NCBI GenBank assembly: GCA_903960915.1
Contig: CAJCCO010000087.1
Location: 1-64,000 of the forward strand
Direction of reading: 5' to 3'
DNA: 64,000 bases
From: an uncultured beta proteobacterium
GTDB lineage: Bacteria > Pseudomonadota > Gammaproteobacteria > Burkholderiales > Burkholderiaceae_C
The notes under the pieces are model-generated. The model was not told the origin of the DNA. It ran no database searches and saw only the letters and a program-made list of their open reading frames with translations. Below, one piece after another: positions 16,949 through 26,323 of the stretch (its first letter is position 1; each line of letters starts with the position of its first letter). The position numbers and the translations under genes were made by a program.

Positions 16949-18004
16949 ATGCGCACACACACTATTGCAAATATTTCGGTCGCCGGTCTGTTCAGCCCAG
17001 ACTTGGCACGCCAGCGTGAGGTGGATGAAGCCATTGCCGCCGCCGCCCAAGACATTGGCTTTCTGGTCATCAACGACCTGCCTGCATGGGCGCGTCTGGA
17101 CGCTACACAGCGGCGTGCCTTGCTGCAGCTGTTTGCCTTGCCGCCCGAACAAATTCGCCCCCTGTGGTTGCGAAAGTTTGACGAGGGGCAGCCCAATATT
17201 TACCGGGGCTGGTTCCCCTTGCAGAATGGCTTCCCCACCTACAAGGAAGGCATGGACATTGGCCCCGACCTGGTGGACCCGGCCTTGGCGGTGCACGGCG
17301 GTGACCCCTTGCGCGAACCTAGCCCCTTACCGCCAGAGCATGCGCTGCCGCAGTGGCGTGCCGCCGCCGCGCAGTATTACGTGGCCATGAGCCGTTTGAG
17401 TGCCGCGCTGATGCGTTCCATGGCGCGTGGCTTGGGGCTGCCCGAGACCACGTTTGACGCCGCCTTTGAACAAGGCATCTCCACCCTGCGCTTCATTCGC
17501 TACCCGCTGCGCACGCCGCAGTCCCTGGTGGCTATTACCGATGAAGCGATGTGGACCGAGCACCAAGGACAGCGCCGTTACCTGACTGGGCGGGCGCATG
17601 CCGACACCGGCTTTCTGACCCTGCTGGCACAAGACGGTGTGGATGGTTTGCAAGCCCAGCACCGCGACGGCACCTGGCTCGATATCTCGCCTGCCGAAGG
17701 CACGTTGGCGGTTAACTTTGGCAAGGTCTTGCAGCGCTGGACCGGGGGGCGGGTCAAAGCCACTCAGCACCGGGTGCTGGGCAATGGGGTGGAGCGTTGC
17801 TCCATTCCCTTCTTTTACGAGCCGCGGCCCGATGCCGTCATTGCCCCCTTGCCCTTGGCCGAAGTGCCACCGTTCGACCCCTTCTACTACGGCGACCACC
17901 TGTGGGAAACCATCACGGTGCACAACGTCGAGTTTCGCGGCATTGGCCATTTGCGTCAGCCGCTGGGCAAGCCAGTCGCGGCCTTGCACCCCATGGCTGA
18001 ATAG
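16949..18004 (+). CDS. 2-oxoglutarate/Fe(II)-dependent oxygenase
   Basis: A 351-aa member of the isopenicillin N synthase-like oxygenase superfamily. The iron triad is His217-x-Asp219 (RAHADTG) and His274 (ATQHRVL). Arg283-x-Ser285 (ERCSIPFF) fits the 2-oxoglutarate carboxylate-binding RxS motif. The N-terminal DIOX_N-like part spans about residues 5-120. Substrate unknown. It is divergent from the flavoprotein gene, 126 bp away, and converges on the acyl-CoA dehydrogenase gene with a 6-bp gap. Confidence 0.88.
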   Translation: MRTHTIANISVAGLFSPDLARQREVDEAIAAAAQDIGFLVINDLPAWARLDATQRRALLQLFALPPEQIRPLWLRKFDEGQPNIYRGWFPLQNGFPTYKEGMDIGPDLVDPALAVHGGDPLREPSPLPPEHALPQWRAAAAQYYVAMSRLSAALMRSMARGLGLPETTFDAAFEQGISTLRFIRYPLRTPQSLVAITDEAMWTEHQGQRRYLTGRAHADTGFLTLLAQDGVDGLQAQHRDGTWLDISPAEGTLAVNFGKVLQRWTGGRVKATQHRVLGNGVERCSIPFFYEPRPDAVIAPLPLAEVPPFDPFYYGDHLWETITVHNVEFRGIGHLRQPLGKPVAALHPMAE

Positions 18005-18010
18005 CCCGCC

Positions 18011-19678
18011 TCAAGCCCGCGCCAGAATGGCTGCGGTGTCTACGCCGCGTGGCAGCGTGCCCAGGTTGTGCTGCCCGACAGCGGCCAAGCGCGAGGCACA
18101 AAACGCATCGCTGACAAAGCCCGGGGCATGGCGCACCAGCAATGCAGCTTGCAGCGCCAGCGCCATGCGGTCCACCACCTGGCGGGCACGGTATTCAAAA
18201 TCGTCCATGTCTTGGAGGTCATGCGCCAGCCGCGCCACCGCCTGGTCCAGTGTGGCGTTAGCGCCGCGTGCCAGGTGCAGTTCTGCAAACAAGGCGTCTG
18301 CAACGGCCGGGGTTTTGGACAAGGCACGCAGCACGTCCAGGCACTGCACGTTGCCGCTGCCTTCCCAGATAGCGTTCACCGGCGCTTCGCGGTACAAGCG
18401 CGGCAGCATGCTGTCTTCCATCACGCCGCTGCCGCCAATGCATTCCATCGCTTCGTAGGCCAGGTTGGGCGTGCGTTTGCAGATCCAGTATTTGCCCACG
18501 GCGGTTACCAGGCGCACCAGCAGGTCTTCCTGGGGGTCGCCGCGCTGGTCCATGGCGCGCGCCATGCGCAGGGTCAGCGTCATGGCGGCTTCACTTTCCA
18601 GCGCCATGTCGGCCAGCACGTTTTGCATCAGTGGCTGTTGGTTCAGCACCTTGCCAAAGGCGCTGCGTTGACCGCAATGGTGCAGTGCTTGCGACAGCGC
18701 CATGCGCATGCCCGCGCTTGAACCAATCATGCAGTCAAAGCGCGTCATGCTCACCATTTCAATGATGGTGCGCACGCCGCGTCCGTCTTCACCCACCATC
18801 CATGCCAGCGCGCCGCGCAGCTCGGTTTCGCTCGATGCGTTGGACGCATTGCCCATCTTGTTCTTCAGGCGCAGCACCTGCAAAGGGTTCTTGCTGCCGT
18901 CGGGGCGCCAGCGCGGCAGCAAAAAGCAGGACAAGCCCGCCGGTGTTTGCGCCAGCACCAAAAACGCGTCGCACATGGGCGCCGAGACAAAGTATTTATG
19001 GCCCACCAGCTCGTAGGCCTGCCCCGGGCCGCTGGCGCCTACCGGGTAGGCGTGGGTGGTGTTGGCGCGCACGTCCGATCCCCCTTGTTTTTCGGTCATG
19101 GCCATGCCAATGGTCAGGCCGGCTTTCTCCGCCATGGGGACGTTGCGCGGGTCGTACACGCGCGCGGTGATCTTGGGCTCCCACAACGCCGCCAGCTCGG
19201 GCTGCAGGCGCAGCGTGGGCACGGCGGCAAACGTCATGGTGATGGGGCAACCGTGGCCGGCCTCCACCTGGGTGTGCAGATAGGTTTTGGCGGCGCGCAC
19301 CACGTGGGCGCCCGCTTGCGGGGCGGTCCAGGGCGAGGCATGCAGGCCGTGCTCGATCGAGGTCTTCATGAGCTGGTGGTAAGCCGGGTGAAACCGCACC
19401 AGGTCAATACGCCGGCCAAAGCGGTCGTGGGTGTCAAGTTCGGGCTTGAACTTGTTGGCCAAGTGGCCCAGCGACAGGTAATCGGTTGCGCCAACGTGTG
19501 CGCCAAACCCGCTGAGTTCGGCCTGGCCCCACTGACCGCCTTCGCGCGCCACAGCGGCCTGCAAGGCGCTGTCGGTGGTGAAGAGGTTGTAGTCCTGCAA
19601 CTCGGTGGAGAGGTTGCTGGGTTCGTGGGTGTCGGCCAACCAGGGGCTGGCATGTGCGAGGTCAATTCGGGTGTTCAT
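18011..19678 (-). CDS. AidB-like acyl-CoA dehydrogenase
   Basis: A 555-aa flavoprotein of the AidB branch of acyl-CoA dehydrogenases. AidB of E. coli is 541 aa and is linked to the adaptive response to alkylation; many relatives act on branched acyl-CoAs. Visible blocks are MAMTEKQGGSDVRANTT (FAD/substrate region), KYFVSAPMCDAFLVLAQ and ECIGGSGVMEDSMLPRLYREAPVNAIWEGSGNV. Two close ATGs exist. The GGAGA site at 19690-19686 lies 7 bp before the ATG at 19678 and only 1 bp before that at 19684, so 19678 is chosen. A palindromic promoter region lies upstream. The catabolic context argues for dehydrogenase activity. Confidence 0.85.
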   Translation of the reverse strand: MNTRIDLAHASPWLADTHEPSNLSTELQDYNLFTTDSALQAAVAREGGQWGQAELSGFGAHVGATDYLSLGHLANKFKPELDTHDRFGRRIDLVRFHPAYHQLMKTSIEHGLHASPWTAPQAGAHVVRAAKTYLHTQVEAGHGCPITMTFAAVPTLRLQPELAALWEPKITARVYDPRNVPMAEKAGLTIGMAMTEKQGGSDVRANTTHAYPVGASGPGQAYELVGHKYFVSAPMCDAFLVLAQTPAGLSCFLLPRWRPDGSKNPLQVLRLKNKMGNASNASSETELRGALAWMVGEDGRGVRTIIEMVSMTRFDCMIGSSAGMRMALSQALHHCGQRSAFGKVLNQQPLMQNVLADMALESEAAMTLTLRMARAMDQRGDPQEDLLVRLVTAVGKYWICKRTPNLAYEAMECIGGSGVMEDSMLPRLYREAPVNAIWEGSGNVQCLDVLRALSKTPAVADALFAELHLARGANATLDQAVARLAHDLQDMDDFEYRARQVVDRMALALQAALLVRHAPGFVSDAFCASRLAAVGQHNLGTLPRGVDTAAILARA

Positions 19679-19708
19679 TGGCATATCTCCAGGAGACCCA
19701 GAGCATGC

Positions 19709-19740
19709 AGTTACCCAGGCGCACTGTCAACGCGGTAACT
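19709..19740 (-). promoter_or_regulatory. Operator-like inverted repeat around a -35 box
   Basis: Read on the minus strand, AGTTACC (19740-19734) and GGTAACT (19715-19709) are perfect 7-bp inverted arms with an 18-bp spacer. A consensus -35 hexamer TTGACA (19730-19725) lies inside. The -10 region at the usual spacing (CATGCT, 19707-19702) is weak, which suggests an activated or repressed promoter. It would drive the acyl-CoA dehydrogenase gene 31 bp downstream. TetR-type regulators often bind such symmetric sites; no regulator gene is nearby. Confidence 0.55.
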
Positions 19741-19771
19741 ACCCAGTCACCTAGCGCTCAAGCCACCTGAC

Positions 19772-20185
19772 TCAGGGCCGTCCGGGCAGCTTTTTCAACA
19801 CAAAGGGATAAGCCTTTTGGCCCGGTTCCGGTCGCCAGGTTCCCCTGATCTCCTGGCCGCACGATGCCGGCACCACCGTACCCAGCCAGGTGGCTGCAAT
19901 GCGCAGGCCGTCATGCGACTCCTCCAGGGTAAATTCGCCGTCGTCCACATCGCCGGCTACCAAAGCCTGCACGCTTTGGCGGTTGACGGCGCCGCGCACG
20001 CTGCCCGCTAATTCGGGGTGTTTTTCAAACAACAGCGTGGCCCCCGGCAACTGGCCGGCAAACTCAGCACGCCACAGGCCGTAAAGCTTCTCGGCTTGAA
20101 CCTCCTGCGCCAAGGGGCAGGCCAAGGCCGGCGCAGCCAGCGCGAAGCAGCTACAAAGCCAAAGTGCAAGCCAGCGTGATGACAT
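19772..20185 (-). CDS. Predicted secreted protein, function unknown
   Basis: A 137-aa protein with a clear Sec signal peptide (hydrophobic WLALWLCSCFALAAPALA, cleavage near residue 22). The mature part is about 115 residues and has two Cys (in ALACPL and PASCGQE) that could form a disulfide. It is predicted to be mostly beta-strand by its alternating pattern. I do not recognise the family. It starts 10 bp after the rep stop in the same orientation, so it is probably co-transcribed with rep. Confidence 0.65.
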   Translation of the reverse strand: MSSRWLALWLCSCFALAAPALACPLAQEVQAEKLYGLWRAEFAGQLPGATLLFEKHPELAGSVRGAVNRQSVQALVAGDVDDGEFTLEESHDGLRIAATWLGTVVPASCGQEIRGTWRPEPGQKAYPFVLKKLPGRP

Positions 20186-20195
20186 GGGGTGTCCT

Positions 20196-22358
20196 TCAGC
20201 GTCCGCCAGGCCGGGTCAGGGCGGCAGCGTTGTCTTGCGCTTTCTTGGCAAATTCAGCGCGCAAAGCTTTGAGTTTTTCGCGCGGGTCTTCTTTCACGGT
20301 GTTCTGGTCTAGCCCCATCTCAGCAATAAAGCGGCTGGGCAAGGCTGCCACCATCTCACGGCCTTTCTTGCGCTTGCGGGTCCAGCTCACCGCCAAGGTG
20401 CGCTGGGCGCGGGTGATGCCCACGTACATGAGGCGGCGCTCTTCCTGCAAGTGGGTGGCGGTGGCTTCATTGGCGGCTTCATGCGCGCGCTCGGAGCCAC
20501 CCAGGGCGCCGGCACCCGTCTCGGCGTTGTCTTTGAGTTTGAAGGGCAGCATGCCTTCGGTCACGCCCACCAGTATCACGTGCGGCCACTCCAGGCCCTT
20601 GGCCGCGTGCAGGGTGGACAGCGTCACCACGTTCTGGTCTTTCTCGCGCTCGCTGATGGTGGACAAGAGCGACACGGTTTGCGCCACCTCCAGCAGCGAC
20701 TTGATCTCGTTACCGCTCTCCACGCCCGCCACGTCTTCGACCTGTCCGCCGCAGCGCGCCGACATCCAGTCGCAAAAGTCCATCACATTGGTCCAGCGCG
20801 CAGCGGCTACTTTCTCACTGTCCTCGCCGTCGTACAGGTACTTCTCAAAGCCGATTTCCTTGAGCCAGTCCAGCAAGAAGGTGCGCGCCGCCTCAGCGCC
20901 CTGGGTGTGGCGGGCGCGAAATTCCAGGTCGTTCACATAGCGGCCAAACTCATGCAGGCTGCCCAGTGCCTTGGGGTTGAGCACACTGCCCAGGGACGAA
21001 GAAAACAGCGCCTCAAACAGGCTGATCTTGTACTGGCTGGCAAAGCCGCCCAAGGCGCTCAGCGTTTGGTGCCCAATGCCGCGCTTGGGTGTGGTGACGG
21101 CGCGTAGAAACGCCGGGTCGTCGTCGTTGTTGATCCAGAGCCGAAACCAGCCGCACAGGTCTTTGATCTCGGCGCGGTCAAAAAAGCTGGTGCCGCCCGA
21201 TACCTTGTAGGGAATGGCCGCTTTGCGCAAGGCCTTCTCGAAGGTCTTGGCTTGGTGGTTGGCGCGGTACAGAATGGCAAAGTCGCGCAACTCCTGGTAC
21301 TGCGGCCCGCTGGTGACCACGCTGGCTGAGCGCAGGCTTTGAATGCGCGCCACCGTGCGTTCGGCCTCGTGCTCTTCGCTGTCGGCGTCCATCACGCGCA
21401 CGGGTTCGCCTTCGCCCAGGTCGCTCCACAGGTTTTTGGGGTACAGCTTGGGGTTGGGGCCAATCACGTTGTTGGCTGCGCGAAGAATGGCGCTGGTGGA
21501 GCGGTAGTTTTGCTCCAGAGTGATGACCTTGAGCTTCGGAAAGTCAATCGGCAACTTTTTCAAGTTGTCCAGCGTGGCCCCGCGCCAGCCGTAAATTGAC
21601 TGGTCGTCGTCCCCCACGGCGGTGAAGCGCGCACCGTCCGGTGTGTTGCCGCCCACCAGCAGTTTCAATACTTCGTACTGCGTGGCATTGGTGTCCTGGT
21701 ACTCGTCCACCAGCACATGCCCCATTTGCATCTGCCATTTATGGCGCACCGCTTCATGCTCTGTCAACAGTTTGAGCGGCAGGGTAATCAGGTCGTCAAA
21801 GTCCACGCTTTGGTAGGCGGTGAGCCGCTCTTCGTAGTGCGCCATCACGCGGGCAATGATGCGCTCGTTGTCGTTCTCGGCCGCCAGCGCGGCACGCGCC
21901 GCGTTCAAGCCCTGGCCCTTCCAGCCGCTGATCACCCATTGCCAGGCGCGCGCCGTGGCGGCGTCGACCGAGCCGCCGGCGTCTTTCAGAATGCTGGTGA
22001 CATCGTCACTGTCCAAAATGGAAAAGTTGGGTTTGAGGCCCAGCGCCGTGCCGTCCTGGCGCAGCATGCGCACGCCCAAAGCGTGAAAGGTGCAAATCAC
22101 CACCTCTTTGGCAGCCCGGCCAATCAGGCCTTTGGCGCGCTCGCGCATTTCGGCCGCCGCCTTGTTGGTGAAAGTGATGGCCGCTATGCGCTTGGGTTCA
22201 AGCCCGGCCTGAATCAGGCGGCCAATCTTGTGCGTGATCACCCGCGTCTTGCCCGAACCCGCCCCGGCCAGCACCAGACAGGGGCCATGCATGTAGTTCA
22301 CCGCTTCTTGTTGAGCCAGATTCAGGCCATGGGACGCTTGGGCAGGGGAAGAAGACAT
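20196..22358 (-). CDS. rep: ATP-dependent DNA helicase Rep
   Basis: A 720-aa superfamily 1A helicase that moves 3'-5' on single-stranded DNA and assists replication past bound proteins. Motif I is AGAGSGKT (residues 31-38), motif II is in LVDEYQDTN, and motif III is GDDDQSIYGWRGA. The EQNYRST, VSGGTSFFDRAEIKD, HAAKGLEW and YVGITRAQRTL blocks match Rep better than UvrD. It is longer than E. coli Rep (673 aa), mainly from insertions and the C-terminal tail. Confidence 0.92.
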   Translation of the reverse strand: MSSSPAQASHGLNLAQQEAVNYMHGPCLVLAGAGSGKTRVITHKIGRLIQAGLEPKRIAAITFTNKAAAEMRERAKGLIGRAAKEVVICTFHALGVRMLRQDGTALGLKPNFSILDSDDVTSILKDAGGSVDAATARAWQWVISGWKGQGLNAARAALAAENDNERIIARVMAHYEERLTAYQSVDFDDLITLPLKLLTEHEAVRHKWQMQMGHVLVDEYQDTNATQYEVLKLLVGGNTPDGARFTAVGDDDQSIYGWRGATLDNLKKLPIDFPKLKVITLEQNYRSTSAILRAANNVIGPNPKLYPKNLWSDLGEGEPVRVMDADSEEHEAERTVARIQSLRSASVVTSGPQYQELRDFAILYRANHQAKTFEKALRKAAIPYKVSGGTSFFDRAEIKDLCGWFRLWINNDDDPAFLRAVTTPKRGIGHQTLSALGGFASQYKISLFEALFSSSLGSVLNPKALGSLHEFGRYVNDLEFRARHTQGAEAARTFLLDWLKEIGFEKYLYDGEDSEKVAAARWTNVMDFCDWMSARCGGQVEDVAGVESGNEIKSLLEVAQTVSLLSTISEREKDQNVVTLSTLHAAKGLEWPHVILVGVTEGMLPFKLKDNAETGAGALGGSERAHEAANEATATHLQEERRLMYVGITRAQRTLAVSWTRKRKKGREMVAALPSRFIAEMGLDQNTVKEDPREKLKALRAEFAKKAQDNAAALTRPGGR

Positions 22359-22474
22359 TCAAAAAACTTGCGGCAGACACGAAAGACGAAGGAGGCAATG
22401 ATAGCGAGGTGAGTGCCGCCCCCGTTTGGCCGTTGCCATTTTTTTGACCTGCGCCAAGCTGCAACAATAGCCCC

Positions 22475-23440
22475 GTGCTGCAAATCTTCTTTATCACCTT
22501 TCCTTTCTTTGCTCTGGTGCTGTGTGGCTACCTGGCGGCGCGTCGCGGCATGCTGCCGCTGGAGGCGATTCCGGGGCTCAACAGTTTCGTGCTGTACTTT
22601 GCCTTGCCGTGCATGCTGTACCGCTTTGGCGCCAGCACACCCATTTCCCAGTTGCTTGACGCCAGCGTGTTTTTTACCTGGCTCGTGTGTGCGCTGGTGA
22701 TGGTGGGCTTCTCTGTGACGGTCAGCCTGAACCGGCGCATTGGCTGGAACGACGCCTCATTTGGTGCGCTGGTGGCGGCTTTCCCCAACACCGGTTTCAT
22801 GGGTGTTCCGCTGATCGTGGCGTTGTTGGGGCCGGTGGCGGCGGGCCCCACTATCGTCACCATTGTGGTGGACATGGTGATCACCACCTCCTTGTGCATT
22901 GCCCTTTCCCGGCTGGACGGGGCCGATGAACATGGCGCCAGCAAAGCGGTTAAAAATGCACTCAAGGGCGTGGTGGCCAACCCCATGCCATGGGCTATTT
23001 TGATGGGCGCTGTGGCGTCGGCGGTGAGCTTGCAGTTGCCCGCGCCCGTGGCCAAAACGCTGGGCCTGCTGGCCGATTCAGCGTCGCCCGTGGCCTTGTT
23101 CACCATTGGCGCGGTGCTGGCGCGCTCGCAGATGCTCACGGCGAAAGGGCAGGCCCAGGTGCTGCATTGGCGCGACTACCTGCCGGTGGCTGTGTTCAAG
23201 TTGTTTTTGCACCCGCTGCTGGTGTTGTTGGTGGGCGCCAGTGCTATTCAACTCGGCGTGCCGCTGAACCCCTTTGCCCTGACCGTGTTGGTGCTGATAG
23301 CGGCGCTGCCCAGTGCCAGCAATGTGTCCATGCTGGCTGAGCGATTTGGTGCTGACAACGGGCGCATTGCCCGCATTATTTTGGTCACCACCGCCGCTGC
23401 GTTCGTCACCTTCTCGCTGTTTGTTCGCCTACTGACCTGA
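22475..23440 (+). CDS. AEC-family transporter
   Basis: A 321-aa integral membrane protein of the auxin efflux carrier (AEC) family, GTG start. About ten hydrophobic segments are visible in two repeats. The family block AAFPNTGFMGVPLIVALLG lies in the first half and VLIAALPSASNVSMLAERFG in the second. Bacterial members export or import organic acids such as malate. The substrate is not evident. It is divergent from rep. Confidence 0.88.
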   Translation: MLQIFFITFPFFALVLCGYLAARRGMLPLEAIPGLNSFVLYFALPCMLYRFGASTPISQLLDASVFFTWLVCALVMVGFSVTVSLNRRIGWNDASFGALVAAFPNTGFMGVPLIVALLGPVAAGPTIVTIVVDMVITTSLCIALSRLDGADEHGASKAVKNALKGVVANPMPWAILMGAVASAVSLQLPAPVAKTLGLLADSASPVALFTIGAVLARSQMLTAKGQAQVLHWRDYLPVAVFKLFLHPLLVLLVGASAIQLGVPLNPFALTVLVLIAALPSASNVSMLAERFGADNGRIARIILVTTAAAFVTFSLFVRLLT

Positions 23441-23507
23441 GCGGGTCTTTGGCGCGCGCCCTGGCCTGCTTTTCGTCTGGCGTGATCGCTCAACCTACCG
23501 CCAACCT

Positions 23508-23966
23508 CTAAGCTGCTTGCGGCGAAAGTGGGCGCAAGCCCAGCGTGATGCAGTGCTTGCCGTCCACCCGCGCACTGGCCAGTGATACCTCCATGGGCCG
23601 CAGCCCTCCCTCGGGCAGCAGCACCTGGCGTTTTAGCCACAGCCCTTGCGCGCTGTTGAAGGTGGTGAAGGCCAGGTTGTAGCCGGGTGTCAAGGCGCCC
23701 AGGGGCAGTTTGTGAATCACCAGGCCCACCGCTTGCCCTGCCAGGCGTTCCGCACTTTGACCCAGCAGCACCGCTGCTGCGGCTGAGCAGTGCGTGATGA
23801 AGCCGCAAATATCGAGTGTCAGCGCGGCATCGCGGGCGGGTGGGGTGGCCGTGTTGTCGGGGCTGTGGGGACTGGGGGAGTGGGTGCTCGGGCTGCTGGT
23901 TGGGTGGACGTTGCTGGTCTGTTGCACGGGCGCGAACGCCCGTGTTTCCAATGCTGTTTCGCTCAT
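23508..23966 (-). CDS. Stand-alone PAS-like domain protein
   Basis: A 152-aa protein. The N-terminal 45 residues are rich in Ser, Thr and Pro and probably disordered. Residues 46-145 look like a PAS fold: LTLDICGFITHCSAAAAVLLGQ, then ERLAGQAVGLVIHKLPLG, and a final beta pair. No output domain (kinase, cyclase or helix-turn-helix) is attached. It may be a small sensor or adaptor. No obvious partner is adjacent; it converges with the AEC transporter. Confidence 0.6.
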   Translation of the reverse strand: MSETALETRAFAPVQQTSNVHPTSSPSTHSPSPHSPDNTATPPARDAALTLDICGFITHCSAAAAVLLGQSAERLAGQAVGLVIHKLPLGALTPGYNLAFTTFNSAQGLWLKRQVLLPEGGLRPMEVSLASARVDGKHCITLGLRPLSPQAA

Positions 23967-24133
23967 GGGTAACCTTTATGGGGGCTTGAGAATCACGCCG
24001 GTCCAAAAGGGTCGAACGTGCTCTCAAAAGTTGCCCAAAGCGTACCGAAATCATGTGACAAAACGAATACTGCAATCCCCTTAAATTGGCTACCTTCTTC
24101 TTGGTAGTGGCGCCCCGGGTGGGCTTGAAAGCC

Positions 24134-26323
24134 TTAAATGGCCAGGGGGTCTACGTCAATCGCCCAACGTATCAGCCCCTTGCCTTCAGGCTTTTGGCGG
24201 GTGGCGTGCAGAACGTCTTGCCAGGCGCTTAAAAAACGCTGTAGCGCGGCGCGCGAGGGGCTTTCGATCAGCATTTGCGCACGCTCAATGTTGGCCACGC
24301 GCGCCATGCTCATGGGCACGGCCGGGAACAGGCTGAGGTGGGGTGCGAGCTGTTCCCAATCCGGCAGGTGGGCTGCGGCCTGGATGGCGCCCGTCAAAAA
24401 ACCTTGCGCTATGTCTTGTGTGCGCGCCTCAGCCCGCACCAGCGCCTGAAAACTGAAAGGCGGCATGCCGGCTTGTTCGCGTTCCAGCAATTGCTGCGTG
24501 GCAAAGGCCGGGTAATCGTGTTTTTTCAGGGCCTCGAACAAGGGGTGGCTGGGGTGCATGGTTTGCACCCACATCTCGCTTTGGGCGCTGATGCCGGCCT
24601 CGCGCCCAGCCCGTCCCGCTGCTTGCATCAACAGGCTGAACAAGCGCTCGGGGGCGCGAAAGTCGCTGGAAAACAGGGCGCTGTCGGCGTTGATGGCTGC
24701 TACCAGTGTGATGCGCCTGAAGTCGTGCCCCTTGGCAATCATCTGCGTGCCGACCAGCACATCCACCTCGCCGGCGTGCACGCGCGCCAGTTGCGACTCC
24801 AGCTCGCCTTTGAGGCGTGTGGTGTCGGCGTCAATGCGGGCAATGCGCACCGGCTCACCCTCTGGCCACTGTGCTGATACCGAGTGGGGGCGGCGCACCG
24901 CTGACAGCAGTTCGGCGAGGTGCTCCTCCAGTTGTTCCGTGCCCCGGCCCAGCGGTGCAATATCAACATTGCCGCAGCTGGGACAGGCGCGCGGCACCCG
25001 TTCGGTAAAGCCGCAGTGGTGGCAGCGCAAGGTACGGTCAATCTTGTGAAAGACGCGGTAGGCGCTGCAGTGCGCGCACTGGCTTTTCCAGTCGCAGTCG
25101 GTGCAATGCAGCACGGGCGAATAGCCGCGCCGGTTCAGGAAAATCATGCATTGCTCGCCCTTGGCAATGCGCTCTTCAATCGCCTGCAGCAGCGGTGGTG
25201 AAAACACGCATTTTTTAGGCTGGTGGTTCATGTCCACCCGGCGCACCCAGGGCAGGCCACCGAGCAGGCCGGACTTGGCGTCGGGCACGGTGCTGGCGCC
25301 CACGCGGTTGGGCATGTTGAGCCGCACATAGCGGCCGCCTTGGTCGGCGGGGCGGCTGTGGTGCCAGCTTTCCAGCGAGGGTGTGGCGGAGCCCAGCATC
25401 ACCTTGGCGCCCTCCAGCCGCCCGCGGTACACGGCCAAATCACGTGCCGAATAGCGGGCGCCTTCTTGCTGTTTGTAGCTCGGGTCGTGTTCTTCGTCCA
25501 CGATGATGAGTTGCAAACCCGGCATGGACGCGAACACCGCCATGCGGGTGCCCAGCACCACGCGCGCGGCGCCGCTGTGGGCGGCCAGCCAGCTCTTCAA
25601 ACGTTGCGCCGGCGTCATGCCGCTGTGCATGGACACCACCGCCTGCTCGCCATACAAAGGGCCAAAGCGCGCCATGAAGCGTGCTTCCAGCTGGGGCGTG
25701 AGGTTGATCTCGGGCACCATCACCATGACCTGGGCCGCAGGGTGGCGCGCCAGCAGTTGTTGCGCGGCGTGCAGGTAGACCTCGGTCTTGCCGCTGCCGG
25801 TGGCGCCAAACAGCAGGAACGGCCCTGGTTCCTGCTCAAAAGTGGCCAAGGCCGCCAACTGTTCAGGGGTCAGCGCGAGGGCAAAGCCTGCGTTTTCGTC
25901 ACTGCTTGCATCAGCGATAGGTTCGGTGACAGGGTCAGCGGCATGGCTGGCTGATTTGGCGTGGCGTTTCAGGCGTCGCCCGAGTTGCTGGGTGTCTAGG
26001 TCGCGCAGTTGCGGTGGCAGGGCGGCCAGTGCGACCTCGCCGGCAGAGCGCTGGTAGTAGTGCGCAGCAAAGCCCACCAGCTGGCGCCAGGCTGCGCTCA
26101 AGGGGTCAATGCCCTCAAGCGTGCCCGCAATCGGGCGCAGCTTGCTGGCGTCCAGGCTGGCATCGGCCGCCTCGTCCCACACCACCCCCAGCACTTCACG
26201 CTTGCCCCAGGGCACACGCACCAAGGTGCCCGGGGCGAGGGCCTGTTCGCTCAAATACGTCAGCGCGCCGGCCACTTGGCTGTGTGCCGGGGTGTGGAGC
26301 AGAACTGAAATCTGGTGCGTCAT
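24134..26323 (-). CDS. priA: Primosomal protein N' (replication restart helicase PriA)
   Basis: A 729-aa PriA, which recognises stalled forks and reloads DnaB. The N-terminal 3'-DNA-binding domain spans about residues 1-110. The helicase core has Walker A GATGSGKT (173-180) and DEEH. The central zinc region has paired cysteines (CTDCDWKSQCAHC and CHHCG...CPSC). DVLVGTQMIAKGHDF and QAAGRAGREA are motifs V and VI. The upstream region has a perfect DnaA box. Confidence 0.96.
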   Translation of the reverse strand: MTHQISVLLHTPAHSQVAGALTYLSEQALAPGTLVRVPWGKREVLGVVWDEAADASLDASKLRPIAGTLEGIDPLSAAWRQLVGFAAHYYQRSAGEVALAALPPQLRDLDTQQLGRRLKRHAKSASHAADPVTEPIADASSDENAGFALALTPEQLAALATFEQEPGPFLLFGATGSGKTEVYLHAAQQLLARHPAAQVMVMVPEINLTPQLEARFMARFGPLYGEQAVVSMHSGMTPAQRLKSWLAAHSGAARVVLGTRMAVFASMPGLQLIIVDEEHDPSYKQQEGARYSARDLAVYRGRLEGAKVMLGSATPSLESWHHSRPADQGGRYVRLNMPNRVGASTVPDAKSGLLGGLPWVRRVDMNHQPKKCVFSPPLLQAIEERIAKGEQCMIFLNRRGYSPVLHCTDCDWKSQCAHCSAYRVFHKIDRTLRCHHCGFTERVPRACPSCGNVDIAPLGRGTEQLEEHLAELLSAVRRPHSVSAQWPEGEPVRIARIDADTTRLKGELESQLARVHAGEVDVLVGTQMIAKGHDFRRITLVAAINADSALFSSDFRAPERLFSLLMQAAGRAGREAGISAQSEMWVQTMHPSHPLFEALKKHDYPAFATQQLLEREQAGMPPFSFQALVRAEARTQDIAQGFLTGAIQAAAHLPDWEQLAPHLSLFPAVPMSMARVANIERAQMLIESPSRAALQRFLSAWQDVLHATRQKPEGKGLIRWAIDVDPLAI

